From Chryseobacterium carnipullorum (GTDB lineage Bacteria; Bacteroidota; Bacteroidia; Flavobacteriales; Weeksellaceae): 64,000 bases of DNA. Below are positions 54,238 to 62,695 of this stretch, one piece after another (the stretch's first letter is position 1; every line of letters starts with the position of its first letter). The stretch covers positions 1 through 64,000 of the forward strand of contig NZ_FRCD01000010.1 of NCBI RefSeq assembly GCF_900142785.1. Reading direction: 5' to 3'. The notes beneath the pieces were generated by a model. The model was given only the letters and a program-made list of their open reading frames with translations. It was not told the DNA's origin and made no database searches. The position numbers were made by a program, and so were the translations under genes.

Positions 54238-55125
54238 TTAATTATTTTCGTTTTCCCATTTCACTTCTTCACCCTGCGGAGTGGCACCGCCCTGTGCTGG
54301 AGTGATGGGAGAAGTTTCCTGATTGATATGATAAATATAGGCTGCAATTTTTTCAGCATCTCTTCCGCTGATGGTTCCTTCTTTGATGAAAGGTCGCATC
54401 GTAGGGTTATTGGGTGAACCGTTTTCAAGCATCCAGAAAACATTTTTAAAAAGACTTTTTTCTTTGATATTGATCCAGTGCGTGTCTGTAAGATTTGGAC
54501 CGATACCGCCTTTTCCACCGTCACCATGACAGGTTACACAATTGGTTTTGAAAAGTTCCTGACCATCTGCGATGTTGTCTGCACTATATTTTGCCGTTTC
54601 CAGATCAATCTGGGGTGCTGTTTTTTCATATTCAGCTATAGAAGCGAGCATTGTTTTTACTTCTTTATCATACTCCGCTTCAGGATGAGCATATTCAGTA
54701 AAGGCAAATGCGGTCATATACACAACGCAGAATATACATCCGAACCAGAACAGGCCTATCCACCATTTCGGAAGGGAGTTGTCAAGCTCTGTGATTCCGT
54801 CAAAACCATGGTCGATAAGAATATCTTTTTCTTCCGTAGCAGACTGTTTTTTGAAGGCAGAATTCCAAAGTTTCTGATAGTAGGGAATACTTTTTTCTGC
54901 TAAATATTCTTTCTTTTCCTCTTCTGAAAGTCTGCTGAAACTTTCGTTTTCAACAAGATCTCCGATGGAGTTCATGATTAGCAGAAGAATAACAGCGATT
55001 ACAATAAGCGCCCAGAAAAACGGAGAAGAAAAATAGCCTGAATCTCCGGCGAACATTTCAAACGCCATGATCGTTAAGCCTATCGTCGTTGCGATATATA
55101 TTGAAATGGGGGTTCTCTTTTTCAT
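54238..55125 (-). CDS. ccoP: cbb3-type cytochrome c oxidase subunit CcoP, single haem
   Basis: The 295-residue protein has two N-terminal membrane helices (about 10-25 and 36-54) and a third at about 121-143. One cytochrome c domain follows, with the haem motif CVTCH (C196-H200) and a likely axial Met in NPTMRPF. Classical CcoP has two haem-c motifs; this short form is usual in Bacteroidota. Residues 119-126, SLPKWWIG, mark the membrane entry typical of CcoP. It follows the fused ccoNO gene by 20 bases, with no ccoQ between. It carries electrons to the catalytic subunit during microaerobic respiration. Confidence 0.92.
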   Translation of the reverse strand: MKKRTPISIYIATTIGLTIMAFEMFAGDSGYFSSPFFWALIVIAVILLLIMNSIGDLVENESFSRLSEEEKKEYLAEKSIPYYQKLWNSAFKKQSATEEKDILIDHGFDGITELDNSLPKWWIGLFWFGCIFCVVYMTAFAFTEYAHPEAEYDKEVKTMLASIAEYEKTAPQIDLETAKYSADNIADGQELFKTNCVTCHGDGGKGGIGPNLTDTHWINIKEKSLFKNVFWMLENGSPNNPTMRPFIKEGTISGRDAEKIAAYIYHINQETSPITPAQGGATPQGEEVKWENENN

Positions 55126-55145
55126 TGCAGTAAAAATTTTAAAGT

Positions 55146-57425
55146 TTACTCAGCACTTGCGGTCTGGATCTGTGTCGTTTTAATATCGGTACCTAATCTT
55201 TGCAGGTAAGCAATCATAGCTACAATTTCTCTCTGCTCCAGCGGTACGTAGGAGGTGCCTTTTGTTGCTTTTTCTTTTTCCATCTGATCTTTAAGGTCAT
55301 TAGCCTCAGAATAAATTCTCTTTACAATGCCTTTTGACTGATTGTCTGCCCACTGGTTAGCCGAATCTATTTCTGCTTTTGAATAAGGCACATCGAAAGC
55401 ATTTTTCATCAATTTCATCTTGTCAACCATTTGAGTACGATCCAGCTTATTGGTGATCAGCCATGGAAAACGGGGCATGATGGAACCAGCAGAGGTAATT
55501 CTCGGGTTGTACATGTGTTTAAAGTGCCATGAATCCGGATTTCTGCCACCTTCTCTGTGAAGATCCGGTCCTGTTCGCTTAGATCCCCATAAGAAAGGTC
55601 TGTCATAAATGAATTCTCCCGCTTTAGAATACTGTCCGTTTTTACCTTCAAATCTTACGATCTCATCACGGAAAGGTCTGATCATTTGAGAGTGGCAGGA
55701 GTTGCAGCCTTCCCTTACATAAAGATCTCTTCCTTCCAGTTCAAGTGGAGTATAAGGTTTTACAGCGGTGATGGTCGGAACGCTCTGCTTCAGAGATAGT
55801 GTAGGAACAATTTCTATTAATCCGCCTATGGCTACTGTGATGAAAGCTAATATTGAAAGCAGTTTTGGAGTTCTTTCCAGCCAAAGGTGTACACCTTCTC
55901 CTTCTTTTCTTGAGCTGCCGATCTCTGCCAGTGCCGGAGCTTCTGCAGGAACTTCCTTCTGGAATGAGCCTGATCTTACGGTTCTGATCACATTCACCAC
56001 CATTAAAATAGCACCTGAAAGATAAAGGATACCGCCTAAGAATCTCATTTTGAAATAAGGAATGATCGCCGTTACCGTATCCAGCCAGTTTTTATACATT
56101 AAGGTACCATCAGGGTTGAACTGTTTCCACATCAGTCCCTGGGTGAATCCTGAGATATACATGGGAACTGCATAGAAAATAATTCCTAATGTTCCCAGCC
56201 AGAAGTGCCAGTTGGCTAATTTTTTAGACCATAAGGGCGTTCTCCACATGATTGGAACCAGGTAATATACCACTCCGAAGGCCATAAAGCCGTTCCATCC
56301 AAGGGCTCCCAGGTGTACGTGTCCGATCACCCAGTCTGTGTAGTGCCCGATTTTATTTAAAGATTTTGTAGCCAGTAAAGGTCCTTCGAAAGTGGCCATA
56401 CCATAACAGGTAATCGCTACCACAAAGAATTTCAGGATTGGATTTTCTCTTACTTTATCCCAGGCTCCTCTTAAGGTGAGAAGACCGTTCAGCATTCCTC
56501 CCCATGAAGGCGCAATAAGCATGATAGAGAATCCCGTACCTACGGCCTGTGCCCATGCCGGAAGCGCCGTATACTGAAGGTGGTGAGGGCCAGCCCAAAG
56601 GTATACGAATATCAGCGACCAAAAGTGAATAATGGATAATTTATAGGAGAATACAGGTCGCTGTGCCGCTTTCGGCATGAAGTAGTACATCAGGCCTAAC
56701 ACCGGAGTGGTCAGTACAAAGGCTACGGCGTTGTGACCGTACCACCATTGTACAAGAGCATCTTTTACACCGGCATATACAGAATAGGATTTCCAGCTTG
56801 TGAAGGATAGGGGAACTTCAAGATTATTAAAAATATGCAGCATGGCCACGGCAATCCAGGTGGCAATGTAGAACCAGATCGCTACATAAAGGTGTCTTAC
56901 CCTTCTCTTGGCAATGGTTCCGAACATATTGATTCCGAAAATAACCCATGATACGGTGATCATAATGTCAATTGGCCATTCGTGTTCAGCATATTCTTTG
57001 GAAGTATTGATTCCCATTAAGAAAGTGATCACTACGGCAACGATCATCAGCTGCCAGGTCCAGAAATGGAGCCATGAAAGTGTATCGCTGTACATTCTTG
57101 TTTTTAAAAGTCTCTGCATACTGTAATAAGCACCACAGAAGAAGGAATTACATACGAAAGCAAAAATAACCGCACTGGTATGAAGCATTCTGATTCTTCC
57201 AAATCCCATGGCTCCCTGTGTATTGATAAGTCCCTGTATATTTCCGCTTCTCAGACTCTGAATCGTGGTATCATCTGTCCCGAATAAAAACTCAGGCAAC
57301 TCAGGGTAGAAAAGCATCAGCGCAGCCGAAAGTCCCAGCAGAAAGCCGACCAGCCCGAATACGATAGTAGCATACAAGAATGCTCTGACAATATTATTGT
57401 CATAATTGAATTTTTGCGTCTCCAT
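55146..57425 (-). CDS. ccoNO: cbb3-type cytochrome c oxidase, fused subunits I (CcoN) and II (CcoO)
   Basis: The 759-residue membrane protein joins the CcoN oxidase subunit (about 1-480, at least twelve helices, with haem-copper ligands in motifs such as QWWYGHNAVAF and WAGPHHLQYTALP) to CcoO (about 540-759). The haem-c motif is CNSCH in REGCNSCHSQMIRPFRDE. This fusion is typical of Bacteroidota. The enzyme reduces O2 to water with high affinity and conserves energy. It heads ccoNO-ccoP. The assembly genes ccoG, ccoI and ccoS are not in the window. The gene diverges from an XRE-type regulator, with 185 bases between. Confidence 0.95.
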   Translation of the reverse strand: METQKFNYDNNIVRAFLYATIVFGLVGFLLGLSAALMLFYPELPEFLFGTDDTTIQSLRSGNIQGLINTQGAMGFGRIRMLHTSAVIFAFVCNSFFCGAYYSMQRLLKTRMYSDTLSWLHFWTWQLMIVAVVITFLMGINTSKEYAEHEWPIDIMITVSWVIFGINMFGTIAKRRVRHLYVAIWFYIATWIAVAMLHIFNNLEVPLSFTSWKSYSVYAGVKDALVQWWYGHNAVAFVLTTPVLGLMYYFMPKAAQRPVFSYKLSIIHFWSLIFVYLWAGPHHLQYTALPAWAQAVGTGFSIMLIAPSWGGMLNGLLTLRGAWDKVRENPILKFFVVAITCYGMATFEGPLLATKSLNKIGHYTDWVIGHVHLGALGWNGFMAFGVVYYLVPIMWRTPLWSKKLANWHFWLGTLGIIFYAVPMYISGFTQGLMWKQFNPDGTLMYKNWLDTVTAIIPYFKMRFLGGILYLSGAILMVVNVIRTVRSGSFQKEVPAEAPALAEIGSSRKEGEGVHLWLERTPKLLSILAFITVAIGGLIEIVPTLSLKQSVPTITAVKPYTPLELEGRDLYVREGCNSCHSQMIRPFRDEIVRFEGKNGQYSKAGEFIYDRPFLWGSKRTGPDLHREGGRNPDSWHFKHMYNPRITSAGSIMPRFPWLITNKLDRTQMVDKMKLMKNAFDVPYSKAEIDSANQWADNQSKGIVKRIYSEANDLKDQMEKEKATKGTSYVPLEQREIVAMIAYLQRLGTDIKTTQIQTASAE

Positions 57426-57546
57426 AATTCCAATAGTGTTGTACCGAAGTGATATTTACCTTTTGAAAGCAGATTTTATTTTATCTTGATTTCTGTTAAA
57501 AATAAATATCATGTAACGTGTATAATGTTTTGCCAAAGGTATTTAT

Positions 57547-57554
57547 TAACTTTG
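57547..57554 (+). promoter_or_regulatory. -7 promoter element of the XRE regulator
   Basis: TAACTTTG is an exact TAnnTTTG, 56 bases before the ATG. TTTG at 57529-57532 is only 14 bases upstream. Confidence 0.45.
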
Positions 57555-57610
57555 TGTAAGTCTAGTAGCTCTCCTTCTAAACTATACTAAAAACTACTAA
57601 AACAAAAACG

Positions 57611-57904
57611 ATGAAAATATGTGGTCAAAATATCAGAAAAATCCGTAGAAGTAAAGACTTTACGCAGGAGTACATGGCTTTTGAAATGGGGATTTCCCAA
57701 AAGGCTTATTCCGACATCGAAAATTCTAAAGTAAAGATCAACCTTGATATCCTTAAGAAGATCTCCGATATCCTGGAAATTAAACCTTCAGACATCTGCA
57801 GTATTTCTCACAAATGCGGAACAGACGGGAATGAAGACCGGTATCAGTCGCTTTTAGAGTATATGAAAAAGAATAATATTTCAATTCCGGAAGAATATTT
57901 ATAA
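57611..57904 (+). CDS. XRE-family HTH transcriptional regulator
   Basis: The 97-residue DNA-binding protein has a helix-turn-helix of the HTH_3 type (residues 5-60; IRKIRRSKDFTQEYMAFEMG, then SQKAYSDIENSKVKINLDIL). The C-terminal 35 residues contain two Cys-rich positions (ICSISHKCG) and no ligand domain. It is small and monocistronic, divergent from ccoNO-ccoP. A regulatory link to the oxidase is possible but not shown. It is followed by an amino acid permease 117 bases later. Confidence 0.85.
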   Translation: MKICGQNIRKIRRSKDFTQEYMAFEMGISQKAYSDIENSKVKINLDILKKISDILEIKPSDICSISHKCGTDGNEDRYQSLLEYMKKNNISIPEEYL

Positions 57905-58021
57905 TAAAATACGACTTTTTTAGTTTTTAATTCTTTAAAAATGAACCTTTTGAATATTAAGAAAGCTTCATAGAAGGCAAATTTCTCTAAAGTTTTATAT
58001 ATTTAGGGCATAATTGATTTT

Positions 58022-59449
58022 ATGAGCAGCGAACAGAAAACAGAGTCCAGCGATGGGGCTCTGGTGAGAGGATTAACCAACAGACATATTCAACTAATTG
58101 CCCTCGGAGGTGCTATAGGAACAGGATTGTTTCTTGGAATCGGCCCGGCAGCAGTTTTGGCGGGACCTTCCGTTATTCTGGGATATGCATTAGCAGGAAT
58201 CATTGCATTCTTTATTATGCGCCAGCTCGGTGAAATGGTGGTTCAGGAACCTGTTTCAGGAAGTTTCAGCCATTTTGCCTATAAATATTGGGGTAATTTT
58301 CCAGGCTTTGCATCTGGCTGGAATTACTGGATTCTCTATATTCTGGTAAGTATGGCCGAGCTTACGGCTATCGGGCATTATATTCATTTTTGGTGGCCCG
58401 AAATTCCACTCTGGGTGTCCAGTTTATTCTTTTTTATTGTGATTACAGCCCTAAATCTGGCTTCTGTAAAAGTATATGGAGAAACTGAATTCTGGTTTTC
58501 CATCATCAAAGTGGTTGCCATTATCGGGATGATTGTATTTGGTATTTACTTATTATTAAATGGTACCGGAGGCGATAAAGCAAGTATTACGAATTTGTGG
58601 AACGATGGTGGATTTTTCCCCAAAGGATTTTTTAATAAAAGCGAAAGTGGATTTTCCGGACTGTTTGCCGCCATGGCGATGATTATGTTCTCATTTGGAG
58701 GATTGGAATTAATCGGAATTACGGCAGCAGAAGCTAAAAACCCTGAAAAGACCATTCCTAAAGCAACTAATCAGGTTATTTATAGAATTCTAATTTTCTA
58801 TGTGGGAGCCTTGGTGATTTTATTTGCATTGAGCCCGTGGAGAGAGATTACAGAGGGAACAAGCCCGTTTGTGATGGTTTTTCAGAATTTAAATGGATTT
58901 GAATTCAATATTTTCGGAAAGGTGATTCAGTTCAATATTTTAATTGCCAATATCCTTAATCTGATTGTTTTAACAGCGGCATTGTCGGTATATAACAGCA
59001 GTGTTTACAGCAACAGCAGAATGCTTTTCGGACTGGCTCAGCAGGGAAATGCACCAAAGTTTTTAAAGAAACTGAACAAAAACAGTGTTCCTACGAATGC
59101 GATCCTGATTTCGTCCTGTTTCGCGGGAATCTGTATTATCATTAATAAACTGGTTCCGGAAAAGGCTTTTGAATATTTAATGGCTCTTGTAGTTTCGACT
59201 CTGATTATTAATTGGCTGATGATCTGCTATACCCATTTGAAATTCAGAAAAGATAAAGATCAATCGGGGGTGAAAACGTTATTCCCATCCATATTCTATC
59301 CGGTTTCAAATTACATCTGCATCTTATTTTTAGTAGCTATTTTGGTATTGATGAGCATTACGGGAATGGAAATCCAGGTGATCCTGATTCCGATCTGGCT
59401 GGCGTTTCTTTTTATAATGTTTAAACTGTATAAACCTAAAACCAAATAA
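58022..59449 (+). CDS. Amino acid permease of the APC superfamily (AAT family)
   Basis: The 475-residue carrier has about twelve membrane helices and AAT-family motifs. The first is LTNRHIQLIALGGAIGTGLFLGIG (helix 1). FWFSIIKVVAIIGMI and TAAEAKNPEKTIPKATNQVIYRIL follow. These match the GabP/AnsP/CycA group, which take up amino acids with H+. Which amino acid cannot be told. It ends in a strong terminator at 59500-59529. Confidence 0.9.
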   Translation: MSSEQKTESSDGALVRGLTNRHIQLIALGGAIGTGLFLGIGPAAVLAGPSVILGYALAGIIAFFIMRQLGEMVVQEPVSGSFSHFAYKYWGNFPGFASGWNYWILYILVSMAELTAIGHYIHFWWPEIPLWVSSLFFFIVITALNLASVKVYGETEFWFSIIKVVAIIGMIVFGIYLLLNGTGGDKASITNLWNDGGFFPKGFFNKSESGFSGLFAAMAMIMFSFGGLELIGITAAEAKNPEKTIPKATNQVIYRILIFYVGALVILFALSPWREITEGTSPFVMVFQNLNGFEFNIFGKVIQFNILIANILNLIVLTAALSVYNSSVYSNSRMLFGLAQQGNAPKFLKKLNKNSVPTNAILISSCFAGICIIINKLVPEKAFEYLMALVVSTLIINWLMICYTHLKFRKDKDQSGVKTLFPSIFYPVSNYICILFLVAILVLMSITGMEIQVILIPIWLAFLFIMFKLYKPKTK

Positions 59450-59499
59450 TAATTTGATTATAGTACAGAAAGTGGGTGCAGGCTTACTTAATTATACAG

Positions 59500-59529
59500 A
59501 GGACAGATTTTGATCTGTCCTTTTTTTTT
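59500..59529 (+). terminator. Terminator of the amino acid permease gene
   Basis: AGGACAGAT (59500-59508), loop TTTG and ATCTGTCCT (59513-59521), followed by eight Ts. Confidence 0.9.
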
Positions 59530-59724
59530 GTCTATTACAATTAGATAAATAATAAAGCTTTTATCATTTATCCCATAATTTTATAATGTCCCTTCTTAAA
59601 AAGATTTTTTTTTGCGTACATTAGTAAGTATATATATCAAAATAGGGTGAAAAAAACCTAGTCAGAAATCAGATGATCATTTCAATATTACGATACAAGT
59701 AACAAATTTAAAACACATTCACTT

Positions 59725-60363
59725 ATGGCAAATCTATTTCAAACCCTTACAAACACGGTAAAGCATTGGTATATTCCATTGATTTTCGGAATTATATTTT
59801 TAATCTGCGGTTTTTATGTATTCAGTGTCCCGCTTGCTACGTATGTCACTCTTTCTATTTTTTTCAGTGTTTCATTTTTATTTTCGGGAATAACGGAAAT
59901 ATTTTTTTCCTTACAGAATAACAAGTCATTGCAGGGATGGGGCTGGTTCCTGATAAGCGGATTGCTGACGACAGCAATTGGGGTATATCTTGTGAGCAAT
60001 CCACAGATCTCGATGACGGTACTTCCATTTGTTGTGGGATTTACATTATTATTTCGTTCTTTTCAGCTTTTAGGATGTGCCTTTGATCTTAGAAGTCAGA
60101 AAATTTTAAGTTGGGGAAATGTTGCCTTGGCAAGTGCAGGGGGAATTATATTCTCTTTGCTATTGATATTTAATCCTGTATTTACCGGACTTTCCTTAGT
60201 TACATTAACGGCTGTATCTTTTATCTTTATAGGAATTGCTTCCATCATGCTGGCTTTAGACCTTAGAAAACTTAAAAGATTCCCTTCAAAGATCAGTGAG
60301 GAGCTGAAAAATAAAGTGAGATCTCTTCAGGAGGAGATTGATGAGTTGAAAAATAGAAAATAG
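59725..60363 (+). CDS. HdeD-family (DUF308) membrane protein
   Basis: The 212-residue protein has six membrane helices in three DUF308 pairs, with WYIPLIFGIIFLICGFYVF, SGLLTTAIGVYLVSNP and ALASAGGIIFSLLLIFNPVF. The last 30 residues are a charged coiled coil (ISEELKNKVRSLQEEIDELK). HdeD protects enteric bacteria in acid, but the role of this homologue is unknown. It is preceded by a 275-base spacer whose promoter was not resolved. The downstream gap (60364-60624) holds a mini ORF and a very long hairpin. Confidence 0.8.
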   Translation: MANLFQTLTNTVKHWYIPLIFGIIFLICGFYVFSVPLATYVTLSIFFSVSFLFSGITEIFFSLQNNKSLQGWGWFLISGLLTTAIGVYLVSNPQISMTVLPFVVGFTLLFRSFQLLGCAFDLRSQKILSWGNVALASAGGIIFSLLLIFNPVFTGLSLVTLTAVSFIFIGIASIMLALDLRKLKRFPSKISEELKNKVRSLQEEIDELKNRK

Positions 60364-60436
60364 AAAGATATCTATTGATTATCATAAAAAACTTCAAATA
60401 AAATGACTTTTGGGTTTCTGCCTTATATTTATTAAT

Positions 60437-60550
60437 ATGAGAAAGACAAGCAACACGTCAGACCAAGGACTGGCCAGATTAGAGAAGGAATTTTTCACTC
60501 CTGAAAAAATAAAAAGAATTATTTTTTTGATGAATTACCCTTTTCAGTAA
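60437..60550 (+). CDS. Possible 37-residue peptide
   Basis: An ATG at 60437 opens 37 codons, ending in TAA at 60548-60550. The product is basic and amphipathic in its second half (EKIKRIIFLMNYPF). Its stop codon lies inside the long hairpin at 60542-60593. No homologue is recognised and the promoter is weak, so the call is tentative. Confidence 0.3.
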   Translation: MRKTSNTSDQGLARLEKEFFTPEKIKRIIFLMNYPFQ

Positions 60551-60593
60551 ACCAATAAAACCCGCGAAAGCGGGTTTTATTGGTTTACTGAAA
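60542..60593. terminator. Very long perfect hairpin, probable bidirectional terminator
   Basis: TTTCAGTAAACCAATAAAAC plus CCGC (60542-60565) pairs perfectly with its complement (60570-60593) around a GAAA loop. The stem is 24 bp. The core CCCGC-GAAA-GCGGG flanked by AAAA and TTTT is a normal terminator. The extra AT-rich arms are unusual. It separates the plus-strand HdeD region from the minus-strand T9SS protein gene. Confidence 0.8.
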
Positions 60594-60624
60594 TCGTTTT
60601 AATGAATGTAACCTCAATTAAATA

Positions 60625-62247
60625 CTATTGTTTTACAATTTTCTTGACGATTTTTTTTCCTTCTTTATTGATTCCATGCAGAAAATAAATGTTTGCAGGT
60701 AAATGATGAAGATCTATTTGTTTACCGGATAATGCTTCATAAACGATTTTTCCATCGGAAGTATATATTTCAACTGAGCTGAGTTCTTCTGAGAAAAAGA
60801 CTACATCTTTTGCAGGATTGGGATATAAAGAAATACTAGTGGCAGCCTTTATATCTTCTGTTCCCATGTTACCTGACCCTAATTTTACCAGCCAAAAATC
60901 CGTAGCAGAAGAATTGGTGTGTAGGCCGGTCACATCACCATTGTTGGAAAGCGTACTTCCTGCAATAGCATAGCCGCCATCCGCGGTCAGATCTAAAGAA
61001 AAAGCAGTATCACTACCAGTACCTCCCAGAGATTTGGCCCAGGATTTATTTCCAGAAGCATCCAGTTTTACCACCCAATAATCATTATTGTTAGTGCTGC
61101 CGCGGTGATCTGTAACATCCCCGTCATTAGAGAAAGAAGTTCCTGTTACAGCGTATCCTCCATCAGGAGTTTGTTTAATAAAATGAGCCTGATCAGAATT
61201 ACTCCCGCCCAGACTTTTTTGCCATTCCAATGTACCGCCAGAAGTTATTTTAACCACCCAGAAATCTTTATTTCCGTGATTTCCGGTAACATCACCATTT
61301 ACAGAATTGGAATATCCGGCAAGAATATATCCTCCATCTGTCGTTTGCTGGATAGAATACGCATTGTCTTCTCCAGTTCCTCCTAAACATTTTTGCCATT
61401 GTAATACCCCTTGTGCATTTAATTTTACTACCCAGGCATCTCTTGAGGCAAGGTAGGCAGCGTCACCTGAACTCCAATACGTGTGATTTCCGGAAACATC
61501 ACCATTATTTTTAGTTTGGGTAGAACCGGCAAGAATATATCCTCCATCTGTTGTTTGTTTTACAGAGTAGGCCACTTCATCATCTGAACCTCCAAAACTT
61601 TTACGCCATTCTATATTGCCACTGGGATCAGTCTTTATCGCTACCATATTATATCTGGTCACCGGGCCCACTCCGGCAGCATATATAGCTCCTGCCACTA
61701 TAAAGCCTCCATCTGATGTCTGTTGAATAGAGTAAGCTTTTTCATCATCTGTCGTTCCCAGATTTTGTGTCCATAATTTATTACCTGCACCATCTAATTT
61801 TACAATCCAAATATCATTGGCACCGTAATATGCAGGTACATCTCCATTATCTATAGTAGAATATCCTGCAACAATATATCCCCCATCACTCGTGAGTGCT
61901 ATAGCGGCTGCAGAATCATTTCCTGTTCCTCCCAATGCTTTTTGCCATTGGAAGTTTCCGTGGCTATCTGTTTTTACTACCCACATATCCTGGGTAAATC
62001 CGGCACTTCCGTGGAAACCGGAAACATATCCGCTGTTGGCATTGGTATTCCCTGCTAAAATATACCCCCCGTCCGGAGTATGCAAAACCTGTAGTCCATA
62101 TTGCTTGTTTGCAGTATTGAAATCTACACATGCACCTTCAGTTCCTATACCTCCCAGACATACTGCCCATTCAATAGGTGGAGCTTGCTGAGCTGTTGAC
62201 AAATGATATGTTAAAAGAAATAAGAAAAGGAGTAGCGTTTTTTTCAT
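60625..62247 (-). CDS. T9SS-exported protein with seven propeller-like repeats
   Basis: The 540-residue secreted protein has a signal peptide (MKKTLLLFLFLLTYHLSTAQ). Seven repeats of about 55-75 residues follow, each with a WxKxLGG opening, a DGGY/F-[IA]-[LVI]-[AT]-G centre and a WVVK-type strand near its end. The C-terminus has ISLYPNPAKDVVFF and ends KKIVKKIVKQ, a type A T9SS sorting domain. Seven such repeats suggest a beta-propeller. The start is the ATG at 62247; the track start at 62301 adds residues before a complete signal peptide. The role is unknown; it could be an adhesin or a surface-attached binding protein. Confidence 0.85.
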   Translation of the reverse strand: MKKTLLLFLFLLTYHLSTAQQAPPIEWAVCLGGIGTEGACVDFNTANKQYGLQVLHTPDGGYILAGNTNANSGYVSGFHGSAGFTQDMWVVKTDSHGNFQWQKALGGTGNDSAAAIALTSDGGYIVAGYSTIDNGDVPAYYGANDIWIVKLDGAGNKLWTQNLGTTDDEKAYSIQQTSDGGFIVAGAIYAAGVGPVTRYNMVAIKTDPSGNIEWRKSFGGSDDEVAYSVKQTTDGGYILAGSTQTKNNGDVSGNHTYWSSGDAAYLASRDAWVVKLNAQGVLQWQKCLGGTGEDNAYSIQQTTDGGYILAGYSNSVNGDVTGNHGNKDFWVVKITSGGTLEWQKSLGGSNSDQAHFIKQTPDGGYAVTGTSFSNDGDVTDHRGSTNNNDYWVVKLDASGNKSWAKSLGGTGSDTAFSLDLTADGGYAIAGSTLSNNGDVTGLHTNSSATDFWLVKLGSGNMGTEDIKAATSISLYPNPAKDVVFFSEELSSVEIYTSDGKIVYEALSGKQIDLHHLPANIYFLHGINKEGKKIVKKIVKQ

Positions 62248-62381
62248 GGTTATAAAGTATTTGATTAAATAAATGCTACGAAAGTAATTAAATAAGCTCA
62301 AAAAAAATAAAGAAATGTAATAATGTCTAGTGAACGAAATCAGAGAAAAGCTAATTCATAATTTTTGAAGATTTTCAGATA

Positions 62382-62412
62382 CAAAAAAACCATCCTTAGA
62401 AAAGGATGGTTT
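62382..62412 (-). terminator. Terminator of the left tRNA-Gln gene
   Basis: AAACCATCCTT (62387-62397) and AAGGATGGTTT (62402-62412) pair around AGAA. On the minus strand a T-run follows. Confidence 0.85.
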
Positions 62413-62413
62413 G

Positions 62414-62484
62414 TAGACCCACAGGGATTCGAACCCCAACTGATGGTACCAAAAACCAGAGTGCTACCGTTACACCATGGGTCT
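62414..62484 (-). tRNA. tRNA-Gln (anticodon TTG), left copy
   Basis: The minus strand folds into a 71-base cloverleaf with acceptor AGACCCA/TGGGTCT. The D arm is GTGTAACGGTAGCAC, the anticodon loop TT-TTG-GT reads CAA (Gln), and the T loop is TTCGAAT. The discriminator is A and CCA is not encoded. The gene body is identical to 63894-63964. Confidence 0.93.
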
Positions 62485-62500
62485 GTATTATTGAGTGGTG

Positions 62501-62530
62501 CAAATTTACTATTTTTTTATTGATGTGCAA
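62501..62530 (-). promoter_or_regulatory. Promoter of the left tRNA-Gln gene
   Basis: On the minus strand, TTG (62528-62530), a 19-base spacer and TAAATTTG (62501-62508) match the consensus fully. The -7 element ends 16 bases before the tRNA. Confidence 0.7.
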
Positions 62531-62648
62531 TACTTTGGAATATAAGAAGCTGTTTTTTTGAAGTAAAAAATTTTAAAATAATAGTTTTACGAACGTCATT
62601 CCAAAAATTAAATCTTGGATAATCTTTGGTTTCCAGATTCTTGTAAGC

Positions 62649-62672
62649 AAAAAAGCCTTCCCAACGAAAGGC
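62649..62672 (-). terminator. Terminator of the S74-type protein gene
   Basis: On the minus strand, GCCTT (62668-62672) and AAGGC (62655-62659) form the stem and a run of six T follows. It lies 24 bases after the stop codon. Confidence 0.7.
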
Positions 62673-62695
62673 ATTGTCATCTCAACGTTTGAAAA

